Shown here: in pieces, positions 52,746-64,000 of the stretch
How positions within the stretch are numbered: the stretch's first letter is position 1
How the letters are laid out: every line of letters begins with the position of its first letter
Assembly: GCA_963678675.1 (NCBI GenBank)
Contig: OY783194.1
Span: 32,156,278-32,220,277 of the forward strand
Length of the DNA stretch: 64,000 nucleotides
Reading direction: 5' to 3'
Origin: Xiphydria camelus
Lineage: Eukaryota > Arthropoda > Insecta > Hymenoptera > Xiphydriidae
Notes under the pieces: generated by a model
The model's input: the letters and a program-made list of their open reading frames with translations, nothing else
What the model was told of the DNA's origin: nothing
Databases searched by the model: none
Position numbers and translations under genes: made by a program

Positions 52746-55700
52746 ATGAAGAGTGTAGTTTTCGCGTTTCTCCTGATTACGGCTGCCGCCGCGCAGAAGA
52801 CGTGTGAGTAGCTTTTTTTTTTACAAATTGGTGATTCCAGGCTCGATACCAATAAGTTCAGGGAATAAGTTGCCTTCAAAAGAATTTTTGTGATCTCTTC
52901 AGTAATTTGTTGTTTTAGACGACTGTTAATGTGGCATCGAGGAAGGTTTATTTTTTATTACAATTTCTAATAATGATTGTACAGTTGCCTAATTTATATT
53001 AAACTACCGAAACAATTTTAAGAAGAAGGTTTATCTATATCAACAATGATATTGTCGAGAGTTATATATCGAGTTTTCTGCGATTTGCTATGCTTCGCAA
53101 AATTCAATTTTTTTTGCCATCTCACGACGCACTTATCGCAACGAGCCGCCAGTATTTCTAGATTGTGTCCTTGTGGTTAACGGGTATTGGATGAAAAATG
53201 AGATCTTCAGATTAAAGGAGATAATAACGGAGCTTATCTCTGCCACCACGGAAACGCCCTACTTATTGTACATATATCAAAACCATACTTTCATGTGCCC
53301 CCATGAAGCCCGTTTAAATAGTACAAAAAATCGCTTTTAAAATTAAAAGCATTCAAAATTCCAATAATTAGTCTTCCATTCAATAAAAAGGAAAAGCAAT
53401 TATTCTTCCACAAAACCATCGAGATCTACGATTTTTATAATCAAGCACATTCCACGTGAAATTATTCAATGCAATTTCGTGTCAAGCATCAAATGGCGAG
53501 TGAATCACTCCAGTATGATAAAAGAAAGACTTGACAGTCCGATGATATAAGTTGCTCGAAATGTACCAGCACCGCTTGTGTCGGTTGACACTACGATAAA
53601 GTTACCGCGCTCTTCACGATTGTGTTCATCGATTTTTTAGTCAGGATATGCGTGCAAAAGAACATCGACACCGACACCTGCTCCATGCTGGAACGCGGCG
53701 ATAGTCGAGTATACTGCCTTTCTGTGGAGGATAGCGTCGAGTGCGCCATCAAATTGACTAGAGGGGAAGCGGACTTTGGAATCTTCACCGCCGAAGACCT
53801 TCTTCTCGCGCAGCAATTCTATCCAACTGGCATTCAAATCATTGCTCAATTAAAAAACAAGGATAGGACCACTGGTCAGTTGCTTAGCTGGTAAATGTAA
53901 ACGTTTTGTTACTCGGTCGCAAGTGCCTCTCGAATTATACAGTGGGACGCGTCGAACATTACCGAGACTCTGAATTTCTTTGTAATTGAATTTTTATTTT
54001 ACTCGTATAAATTGTTCTTATCGATGTGCACATCTTCACATTTTTTGCAGAAGACTTCGAGTTCCAATCGGTCGCAGTAGTCCCGACGACTTACAAATCG
54101 TCGGAAGGCACTTTCGAGCCCTTAAGAAATACCGGTTTCTGCCACCCGGGTTTCAGCCAATCGCAGAATTGGAATGACAATGTCCTCAAGTATTTCGAAA
54201 GGAAGGTTTACGGCAAGACTTGTCTGCAAGATCTCACGGCCGCCGAGAATGAAGCTCAGAATTTGAAAGCTTTCTTCAAGAACGCTTGTCGGCCAAGCAA
54301 TTGGGTTCCTGAACTAACATTGGACGCTACACTGAGTAAGTACTCATATTTTCGTTATTATAATATGTATGTCATGGTAAATAGTTATAACGCGATTAGA
54401 TTTCTCGTTTCTTTGTTGTTTTTGACTTTAGTTTAGGTGTGTCTTCGAATATTGATAGGATCCTTCGATTACGCTTAATAATATTCTTTATTGAGAATTT
54501 CCGACTTATCGCTTCAAATTACAATGAGTACAAGTATGTAATTATTAACGTATAGAATGGTACGTACATTCTTAAAGGAATTCGAAATAATAATTTAGGT
54601 TTTGTACTTTTTATTCTAAGTGAAATATATTTATGGGGAGTATCGCTATATATAAAAAAGCGAAAAGAAGAAGCGGTTTATTAATTTTGAGAATTACGTT
54701 ACGCAGAGAAAAAATATTCAGAATTATGCTCACTTTGTGACGACTCATGGAATTGTGCTTACGTTAATACCGAATCTCATGGTCACCACGGGGCTTTGAA
54801 CTGCCTAACTTCCGGTCGCGGAGGCGTGGCTTACGTTGCACTGAGTCACGTTCGGGAATATTTCACGGTACGTCGTTTATCTCGTAAAAAGTGTAGAAAA
54901 TATACGAAACAGATTATCGCATTATTATCATCTTATCTTCTCGTTTCAGTCGAATAAAAAATTTCCATCCGAGGAGGGTAACAATTATCAGTTCCTCTGT
55001 GTCAATGGATCGGTCCAGCCTCTGACGACGACCAACCCTTGCGCGTGGGTCAAGCAACCGTGGAGCGCTATCGTAGCTACAGAGTGCGTGAAAAAGGCTC
55101 TTTCTAATTTAGCTTCATCAGTTGTTCGCTGATCTGCCTTGAAAATAGGTACAGACTGTCAAACGCGCGCAGACCAATAACGGACGAGCGAGAAGACTCA
55201 GTCGATCCGCTATTGGTTCGCACGCTTGGCAGAGTCCACGCCCATACTCGAAGCATATTCGCGAACACTTGGTACGTACTGAAGCTTAAATCACTTACTT
55301 CAAATTATATGAATTTTAGTGAACATGCGACTGATCTTTCGCAACTGTTGAAAATTTGGTTGAACACGTCAAGCGATACGACCGACTGGACCTCGGCTTT
55401 GAAGAGGATAATAACTCAAGACGCTGTTCCCGAATACTTTTCCGATTACACGTCACTGGGAGCGTATCTCAGCAGAGGCAGGGAGCTAACGCCGACTACT
55501 TCCTCTTGCGGTAGTGCCATTCGTTGGTGCACGACTAGCGGGCTGGAGGCGAATAAATGTAGATGGGTGGCTGCGGCCGCGACCACGCATGGAATCGAAC
55601 CACAAATTTCTTGCGATGAAAAGAGATCAACGTTCCGCTGTTTGCGCGACATAGCTCACGACAGAGCAGACGTTATCACTATTGATTCTAATTACGGTCA

Positions 55701-57155
55701 CATCGCCAGACAGTAAGTGTCGTTATGCTTGACAAGAATTTCGATATGAAAATGGAAGAAAAATATATTGGATAGAGATAGAGTACTTAGGATTAAAATA
55801 AAAATGGAAAGTTTCGTTCATAAAAACGAAGCTGACATTTGTTTTTACATTTTCTCATTAAATCTCTCCCAAAGCCAGCAAAGTTTTCCTTATCACAATG
55901 TACCTAGTAAGAGCTTAGTAAGGCACGAGATAGTTTAATCAAAATATTTGTATAGGTCGATTACAGGTTTTTAAATAAATTGAAATTTATAAATAATCTT
56001 TCAGGGTGTTCAACACAGCTACGCTCCTCTACAGTGAGACTGATACACATCGACGCAGCATCGTTTTGGCAGTGGTGCGCGAAGGTGCAACCTTCAACAT
56101 TTCGAGCTTTTCCGCATTAAAGGGGCGAACAGCTTGTTTTCCGGAATACGGTGGCATCGCCTGGTTAAGTTTCGTCAACACTGCTCGCACCCACCGCATC
56201 ATCTCTGACTCGTGCGACTATCCGACAATCGTGGCTGAGCTTCTCGGCGGAGCTTGCACGCCTGGAATTCAAGACTTGGACCACTCGAATTTTACTTCGC
56301 GCTCGGAGTTCGCATCGATACTTTGTTCCCTTTGTCCGCTCGAGAGTAACCAGGCGACTTGCTCGGCCAATAGCAGTAATATTTTTTACGGCGACAAGGG
56401 TGCTCTAGAATGTCTTAGTGGCGGAGCCGGTGATATTGCCTTCATCGAAGCTCAGAATTTGAATGGTAAAGAGAATTCTGAGATACTTCATTGAGCTGCC
56501 CAATATGTTAGTATAAATTGCCACGGTAATTATTCAATTTTGCCCCCTTTTTCTTTTCAGAATATATCAAGAATGGATTGATCAATGAGCACAGGTTCCG
56601 GGTTCTTTGCAAAAATGACAGTTTGGCTCTTCATACCGGATTTAACGTTGACGATCCTTGCGCTCTCTCGACCACTATCGATAGCGAGGCGAGTAGTCTG
56701 TATTATAACTTTTAGTCGCATATGGGCCAATTTAGGGGCTAAAGTGGAAATTAAAGATTTTATTAATGCAATTTTTATTCGGCCGACGTACATTTGTGAC
56801 ATTTAAAAATGATTATTTTCAGGTGGTCAGCCGCAAGGATATTTCAGAAGTTGATCAAACAGATATGACTATTGCACTTTTGAAAATCGATAAATGGTTC
56901 GGTTATACCAGACCTAATATACTTAGACCGATTAACGTTTTCAGTGCATTTAACGGCACCGCGGATCTTCTCTTTAAAGACTCTTCCAGTGGATTGGTGA
57001 CCACTACGTCTACGGTCAGTTACGTTTTGGCGTATAAAGAACTCTTCCGTCATCTGGAAGTTTGTTCCGGTGCCGACGAAATATTTGCCAGTTTCAGTAT
57101 CCTATTGCCGGTGATGATTCTTGCGTTCCAAGCATTTACAACCTTCTTCCTTTAG
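52746..57155 (+). CDS. Tsf3: Transferrin-family protein, Tsf3-like, probably GPI-anchored and iron-incompetent
   Basis: Coding exons: 52746-52803, 53641-53874, 54051-54335, 54707-54867, 54950-55083, 55320-55712, 56005-56465, 56561-56688, 56823-57155; phases fit, 728 aa. A signal peptide (MKSVVFAFLLITAAAAQ) is followed by two transferrin lobes (ICVQKNIDTDTC...; IRWCTTSGLEANKC...) with conserved cysteines. The C-terminus ends in a hydrophobic tail after a small-residue stretch (ILLPVMILAFQAFTTFFL), which fits a GPI signal. By family alignment from memory, N-lobe ligand Asp remains (EADFG), but both Tyr positions are replaced (EFQSVAVV; GHHGALNCL) and the anion-binding Thr/Arg are lost (CHPGFSQSQNWN). 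The C-lobe is similar (CFPEYGGIAW; FYGDKGALECL). The join 56688/56823 uses a GC-AG intron. Tsf3 rather than Tsf2 is inferred from this ligand loss. Confidence 0.82.
55152..55237. repeat. Short inverted repeat in a transferrin intron
   Basis: GACTGTCAAACGCGCGCAGA, followed by CCAATAACGGA, at 55154-55187 is mirrored imperfectly by the block ending GCTTGGCAGAGTC at 55204-55236, which contains CCGCTATTGGTTCGCACGC. It is probably a small MITE or decayed foldback. Confidence 0.5.
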
Positions 57156-57704
57156 TCTCAGTATGTTTATAGTACCATTTTGTGTTTTTAATTTAGTTTA
57201 TAATTCATCGTGGATAATGTTCATTTATTGTGAAATATTGTGCCACACTTTAGATACGTATAAGTATACACGCACGATATATTTGTATGGCATTTTGTAA
57301 GAATAAAGTAAAAGATAAAAATCTGCGATTTCTCGATCTTATTAATTCTCTATTGTATTTGTACTTAAGTACTTAAAGTCTGATAAATAAACAGAAATAG
57401 CCCTGGAAAAGGGGTTTCTTTATTTTTCTTCTTTTCTTCGAGTAGCGTGTAGAATTTTTTACGTCATCGTCATTTCTTGTTCCATCGTCATTCTTCCTCT
57501 AGCCAATCAGGGCGCACCGCATCAGCCCACGCTATCCCCACCGTTTTATAATTACTGTTAAGCCGAGAGCTTAAGATCCGCCTTGCGGTATGTTCGGTAA
57601 CTAGGTAGTCGTGTCACGAACGAGTGTCTTTCAACAAGATTATCAACTGTCGGAAGCGTCGGAAGTTTTTCGATCGCCATAACAGTTTTCTAGACGCCGC
57701 AGTC
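57156..57704 (+). other. Transferrin 3' UTR and SNRNP200 promoter/5' UTR
   Basis: AATAAA signals occur at about 57302 and 57384 and can end the transferrin transcript. From about 57480 onward the sequence becomes richer in CpG and should hold the SNRNP200 promoter and 5' UTR. No TATA box is evident. Confidence 0.5.
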
Positions 57705-60700
57705 ATGGCGGACGCTGCTGCCAGACAGTTGCAGTACGAGTACAAAGCGGTAATTATTGTCAATATTGTATAAATTTTTGCGTTCGATCATGATCTTCTC
57801 ACGCTAAATATAATCGTTTTCATTTGTAGGCAATATCTCATCAATTTACTGTGTTTTAACTTATTACTGTATCACACAAAACGTATAGGTTACGTATACG
57901 TTTACATACATCGTACATACGTACTTACGAAAACAACGCAATACTTCGCAATTTTTGCGTTCGATCATGATCTTCTCACGCTAAATATAATCGCCTTCAT
58001 TTGTACGCAATATCTCATCAATTTACTGTGTTTTAACTTATTACTGTATCACGCAAATGCATACGTCATGTATACGTTTACATACGTCGCTTACGAAAAC
58101 AACGCAATACTTCGCTATTGTCTGCGTATTTAATAATAAACTGTCTTGCAGAATTCCAATCTCGTTTTACAAGCCGACGTCCGACTGATAGAAAGACGCA
58201 GTCGAGATGAAGCTACCGGCGAAGTTATGTCCCTTGTGGGCAAACTCGATGGCACTCGCATGGGCGATCGAGCACAACGCACTAAACCTGTAAAGGCCGA
58301 AGAACGAAAAGTCAAGTACGTAATACTCCTTGATCATTTACAACACAAAGGCGATAATTTGCAATGTATCACTACGCATCGCGTATCCAAACGTTCGAGT
58401 GCTAAATCATAATTTCTCCTTCAGGCGTCAAAAGAGAGACGAGGCACAATACGACTTTGCCAGAATGAAAGGCGCTACTCTACTTTCCGAAGGCGTTGAC
58501 GAAATGGTCGGCATCGTATATCGTCCCAAAACGCAGGAAACTCGTCAAACTTACGAAGTATTGCTGAGTTTTATCCAAGAAGCTTTGGGCGATCAACCGC
58601 GCGATATCCTCTGCGGAGCGGCTGACGAAGTTTTGGCTGTACTGAAGAACGACAGGCTGAAGGAGAAGGAGAAGAAGAAGGAAACCGAAATGTTGCTCGG
58701 TGGATTGGCCGAGGAGCGATTCGCGTTGCTGGTGAATCTGGGAAAGAAGATTACCGATTTTGGCAATGACGATAAAAATCCTACTAGCGAAGAGGTCATG
58801 GACGAGACGTATGGAATAAACGTACAGTTCGAAGAGAGCAGCGAGGAGGATGATGAAGATGTTTACGGAGAAGTCAGAGAAGTCGACGAGGAAGGCGATG
58901 AAGGAGAAGAGGCTAACGACGATCGAGCTATTCATGCCGAAAATGTGAGTATTTTTGTAACCTATATCATATATATATTCGTTATAAAATTAAATCGTCA
59001 GATTACTTCATAAGATTTATAGATTAATCGCGTTGCGATTCTCGCTTAATCGATGCGAATGTTTCGATATTTTTCAGCTCGGCGGTACTGAAGAGATGAA
59101 GAAGGAGAAAGCGCTGCATCCATTAGATATAGACGCGTATTGGTTGCAAAGAAGATTGAGCAGGATATACGACGACGCCATGGTTTCGCAAGCACGCGCC
59201 GCGGAAGTCTTAGCCGTACTGAGGGACGCGGGCGACGATCGAGATTGCGAGAATCAACTGGTTCTATTGCTGGGATACGATTGCTTTGATTTCATTAAGC
59301 AGCTGAAGAAGTATCGACACACGATCGCCTACTGCACGATGTTGGCTTCTTCTCAGTCAGATTCGGAACGACAGAAGATACGCAACAAAATGAACGACGA
59401 TCCCATACTCGCCAAGATTTTACGTCAGTTAGACACCGGCAAAGGGGAAGACGACAACGACGAAACGATGGAAGCGAGAGCTCAGCGTAAAAGGAGAGAA
59501 GAAAACGAAGACACCGGTGGACCGGGAGGACAGGTGCAGGGTACTCGAAATTTGATCGATCTGGAAGATCTCATATTCGCTCAGGGAAGCCACTTGATGG
59601 CCAATAAGCGATGCCAGTTGCCCGACGGTAGCTTCCGAAAACAAAGAAAGGGGTACGAGGAAGTTCACGTCCCGGCGTTGAAGCCCAAACCATTTGCCGA
59701 GAACGAAAAGTTACTTCCGATAGACCAGCTACCCAAATACGTTCAGCCCGCCTTCGAAGGCTTCAAAACGCTCAATAGAATTCAGAGCCGTTTGCACCAC
59801 ACCGCTTTGGAAAGTGACGAGAACCTCTTGCTTTGCGCTCCAACTGGCGCCGGTAAGACCAACGTGGCTCTGCTGTGCATGATGCGCGAAATTGGAAAGC
59901 ACATTAACGCCGACGGCACGATAAACGCCGACGAATTTAAGATCATCTACGTCGCCCCAATGCGTTCCTTGGTACAGGAGATGGTCGGTAATTTTGGTAA
60001 GCGACTGGCGACGTACAATTTGACGGTTTCCGAATTGACCGGCGATCATCAGTTGACCCGAGAGCAAATAGCGGCGACCCAAGTGATAGTATGCACGCCC
60101 GAGAAGTGGGACATCATCACGAGGAAGGGAGGAGAGAAGACGTTCACCTCGCTGGTCCGATTGGTTATCATCGACGAAATCCATCTGCTCCACGACGAGA
60201 GAGGTCCGGTTTTAGAGGCGCTGGTCGCGAGAACCATCCGAAATATCGAAACTACGCAAGAGGACGTGAGACTCGTCGGACTTTCCGCCACCTTGCCGAA
60301 TTATCCGGACGTCGCGGCGTTCCTGCGCATCAAGCCGGAAAGTGGATTGTTCTACTTTGACAACAGCTACAGACCGGTCGCTTTGGAGCAGCAGTATATC
60401 GGAGTGACCGAGAAAAAGGCGTTGAAACGCTTCCAAGTCATGAACGAGATCGTCTACGAGAAGACTATGGGACACGCCGGAAGGAATCAGGTTTTGGTGT
60501 TTGTGCACTCTCGAAAGGAGACCGGTAAGACTGCGAGAGCCATCAGGGACATGTGCTTGGAGAAGGACACGTTGGGGCAATTTCTCAGGGAAGGTTCCGC
60601 TTCCATGGAGGTTTTGCGTACCGAGGCGGAGCAAGTGAAGAATCAAGAACTCAAGGATTTACTTCCTTATGGGTTCGCCATCCATCACGCGGGAATGACG

Positions 60701-63700
60701 CGAGTAGATCGAACCCTCGTCGAGGATTTGTTCGCCGACCGGCACATACAGGTTTTGGTGTCCACCGCCACCTTGGCGTGGGGTGTGAATTTGCCGGCGC
60801 ACACCGTGATAATAAAAGGCACGCAAGTTTACAATCCGGAAAAAGGTCGCTGGGTCGAGCTGGGTGCTCTGGACGTTCTCCAGATGTTGGGTCGATCCGG
60901 TCGACCTCAATACGATACGAAAGGCGAAGGTATCCTGATCACGAATCACAGCGAGCTACAATATTATCTGTCCCTCCTGAACCAGCAGCTGCCCATTGAG
61001 TCGCAACTGATCAGCAAGATGGCGGACATGTTGAACGCGGAAATCGTCCTCGGTACGATTCAAAATATCAGAGACGCCGTTACCTGGCTCGGCTACACGT
61101 ATCTGTACATCAGGATGCTCCGGTGTCCGACCCTCTACGGAATAAGTCAGGATAAATTGAGGGATGATCCGCTGCTGGAGTTGCACAGAGCAGATTTGGT
61201 ACATTCTGCGGCCGTAGCGTTGGATCGCAGTGGCTTGATCAAGTACGATCGCAAGTCCGGCAATTTCCAAGCGTCGGAGTTGGGAAGGATAGCGTCGCAT
61301 TATTACTGCACGCACGAAACCATGTCGACGTACAATCAATTGTTGAAGCGCACGCTGAGCGAGATCGAACTCTTCAGGGTATTCTCGCTGTCCGGCGAAT
61401 TCAAGAACATCAACGTCCGAGAGGAGGAGAAATTGGAGCTGCAGAAACTCATGGAGAGAGTACCGATCCCGATAAAGGAGAGCATCGAGGAACCTAGCGC
61501 GAAAGTTAACGTACTGCTGCAAGCGTATATTTCGCAGCTGAAACTCGAGGGCTTCGCGCTCATGTCCGACATGGTGTACGTAACGCAATCCGCTTCTCGG
61601 CTGATGAGAGCCATCTTCGAAATTGTTCTGTTCAGAGGTTGGGCCCAGTTGGCCGACAAGTGTCTGTCTCTCTGCAAGATGATAGATCGAAGAATGTGGC
61701 AGTCCATGTCGCCGCTGAGGCAATTCAGGAAAATGCCAGAAGAGATCGTCAAGAAGATAGAGAAGAAGAACTTCCCTTGGGAAAGGCTCTACGACCTGGG
61801 ACCCAATGAAATTGGCGAGCTCATACGCGTGCCAAAACTCGGCAAAACCATACACAAATACATCCACCAATTTCCGAAGCTGGAATTGTCCACGCACATT
61901 CAACCGATCACGCGGTCCACGTTGAGAGTGGAGCTGACGATAACGCCGGACTTTCAGTGGGACGAGAAGATACACGGAGCTTCCGAAGCCTTCTGGATTC
62001 TCGTCGAGGACGTCGATTCCGAGGTCATTCTGCATCACGAGTACTTTTTGTTAAAGGCGAAATACGCGAACGACGAGCACCTCATCAAGTTCTTCGTGCC
62101 CGTCTTCGAGCCCCTTCCGCCTCAATACTTCCTCCGAGTCGTATCGGACAGGTGGATCGGGGCGGAGACTCAATTGCCCGTCAGTTTTCGGCATCTGATC
62201 TTGCCGGAGAAGAATCTCCCGCCGACGGAGTTGCTGGATCTGCAGCCGTTGCCCATCACCGCGCTGCGCAATTCGAAGTTCGAAAGTTTGTACATCGACA
62301 AGTTCCCTCAGTTCAACCCGATTCAGACGCAAGTGTTCAACGCGGTGTACAATTCCGACGACAACGTTTTTGTCGGCGCGCCTACGGGATCGGGAAAAAC
62401 GACGATCGCGGAGTTTGCAGTGTTGCGCCTACTGACGCAGAATGTCGAAGGCAGATGCGTGTACATGGTGAGCAAAGAGGCTCTGGCCGAGTTGGTCTAT
62501 ACCGATTGGGTGGTCAAGTTCGGCCAAATGCTGGGCAGAAAGGTCGTCCTGCTGACCGGTGAGACCGGGACGGACCTCAAACTCCTCGCCAAAGGACAAA
62601 TAATCATTACAACGGCGGACAAGTGGGATGTGTTGTCACGCAGGTGGAAGCAGAGAAAGAACGTTCAAAATATCCAGTTATTCATCGTCGACGAGCTCCA
62701 ACTGATCGGCGGCGAGGAAGGCCCGGTGTTGGAAGTGGCCTGCTCGAGAGCGAGATACATCTCTTCGCAGTTGGACAAACCGACGAGGATAGTCGCGTTG
62801 TCCGCTTCTCTGGCCGACGCGAAAGACGCGGCGCAATGGCTGGGTGCCCCGGCAGCCGCCACGTTCAACTTCCACCCCTCGGTGCGGCCGATACCGCTGG
62901 AGCTCCACGTTCAGGGAGTGAACATCACTCACAATGCCTCGAGATTGGCCGCCATGGCGAAGCCGGTGTACAACGCCATACTTCGACACGCGCCGCACAA
63001 GCCGGTCATAATCTTCGTGCCGACTCGACGGCAGGCGCGATTAACGGCCATCGATCTCTTGACTTTCACGGCGGCAGAGGGACAGCCGTCCAGATTCTTC
63101 CACGCCGAAGAGGCGGACATCAAACCGTTCTTGGACAGAATGGTCGACAAGACCTTGAAGGAAACGCTGTCGCAGGGTGTGGCTTATCTTCACGAAGGTT
63201 TGTCCACCGACGATCGCCACCTGGTCGAGCAACTCTTCGACAGCGGGGCGATCCAAGTGGCAGTGGCAACGCGGGATCTCTGTTGGGGATTGTCCATCAG
63301 TTCTCATCTCGTTGTCGTGATGGACACGCAGTGCTATAACGGCAAGACGCACGCTTACGAGGATTATCCGATCACGGACGTTCTGCAGATGGTGTCGCGC
63401 GGGAATCGGCCCTTGGAGGACGACGACGCGAAGTGCGTGCTCCTCTGTCAGAGCTCGAAGAAAGACTTCTTCAAGAAATTCTTAAACGAACCGTTGCCCG
63501 TGGAGAGTCACCTGGACCACAGACTGCACGATCACTTCAACGCGGAGATCGTCACGAAGACCATAGAGAACAAGCAGGACGCTGTCGACTACTTGACCTG
63601 GACGTTCCTGTATCGACGGCTCACGCAAAATCCAAATTACTACGGCCTGCAAGGCGTCACACACAGGCACCTGTCCGATCACTTGTCGGAATTGGTCGAG

Positions 63701-64000
63701 AGCACTCTCAGTGACTTGGAGCAGGCCAAGTGCGTCGCCGTGGAGGACGAGATGGACACGCTACCGTTGAACCTGGGAATGATCGCCGCGTACTATTACA
63801 TCAACTACGCGACCATCGAACTGTTCAGCCTGTCCCTCAACAACAAGACGAAGATCCGCGGACTTTTGGAAATCATCTCCGCCGCGGCCGAGTACGAAAG
63901 TGTGCCGGTGCGACAGAGGGAGGAAAATCTGCTGAGGAGCTTAGCCGGGCGACTGCCGCACGCGCCGCAGGTCTCCAGAATGGCGGACCCCCACGTGAAG
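57705..64000 (+). CDS. SNRNP200: U5 snRNP helicase Brr2 (SNRNP200), 5' part; runs off the window
   Basis: Ski2-like helicase that unwinds U4/U6 during spliceosome activation. Exons: 57705-57749, 58152-58315, 58425-58944 and 59078 to the right edge, open throughout; all phases fit. Start [15 protein letters not shown], then the conserved N-terminal region ([27 protein letters not shown]). Cassette 1 has APTGAGKTN (motif I), [17 protein letters not shown] (II), GLSATLPNY (III), HHAGMTR and GRSGRPQYD (VI), followed by its Sec63 unit ([31 protein letters not shown]). Cassette 2 starts with [13 protein letters not shown] and has [12 protein letters not shown] in place of DExH, and is expected to be catalytically degenerate. 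The last residues seen are MADPHVK, inside the second Sec63 unit, so about 400 residues are missing beyond 64000. This is a very conserved protein and the call is secure. Confidence 0.97.
57774..58115. repeat. Tandem duplication (about 177 and 165 bases) in SNRNP200 intron 1
   Basis: The unit at 57774-57950 is followed directly by a second copy at 57951-58115, both starting ATTTTTGCGTTCGATCATGA and ending AACGCAATACTTCGC. They differ by scattered substitutions and a few indels. The duplication is confined to the intron and does not alter the coding frame. Confidence 0.9.

Overview
This is an insect genome window with intron-rich eukaryotic genes, GT-AG splicing, AT-rich introns and intergenic DNA, and many short inverted-repeat transposons. 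The proteins (EpsinR joined to TELO2, Spargel/PGC-1, modular serine protease, an insect-type transferrin) fit a holometabolous insect. The closeness of the Brr2 protein to what I recall of bee and ant Brr2 suggests Hymenoptera, perhaps an ant. That last step is inference.

Layout: (1) 1-1102, a duplicated, internally deleted piece of the EpsinR/TELO2 locus lying directly behind the stop codon of (2) DXO/Rai1 (minus, 1109-2844). (3) A small two-exon membrane-protein gene of unknown function is predicted on the plus strand at 3545-4036, divergent from DXO, with a TIR element between them. (4) 4037-8923 is gene-poor and holds two nested TTAA-flanked elements. (5) EpsinR/CLINT1 (minus, 8924-18812) carries TELO2 as one large alternative 3' exon (10118-12954); splice sites and phase predict an in-frame EpsinR-TELO2 fusion of 1470 aa and an EpsinR-only form of 607 aa. 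(6) Spargel/PGC-1 (plus, coding 20748-30273, 17 coding exons, 1273 aa) shares a CpG-rich divergent promoter with EpsinR. (7) 30274-34186 is intergenic. (8) CFAP47 (minus, 34187-46482, 28 coding exons, 2390 aa) is a ciliary/flagellar protein. (9) Modular serine protease ModSP (minus, 46889-51487, 10 exons, 707 aa) is an extracellular immune protease. (10) A Tsf3-like transferrin (plus, 52746-57155, 9 exons, 728 aa) has lost most iron ligands. (11) SNRNP200/Brr2 (plus, from 57705, running off the right edge) is the U5 snRNP helicase.

The exon structures were derived by hand from splice signals. For every complete gene the phases agree at each junction and the coding length is a multiple of three, which is good internal evidence. 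The neighbours do not form one pathway; the real local stories are the EpsinR-TELO2 gene fusion, the chimeric duplicate of it captured behind DXO, an exon-repeat array in PGC-1, two GC-AG introns, and a dense set of non-autonomous transposons. I found no CRISPR array, tRNA, rRNA, viral gene or toxin gene.
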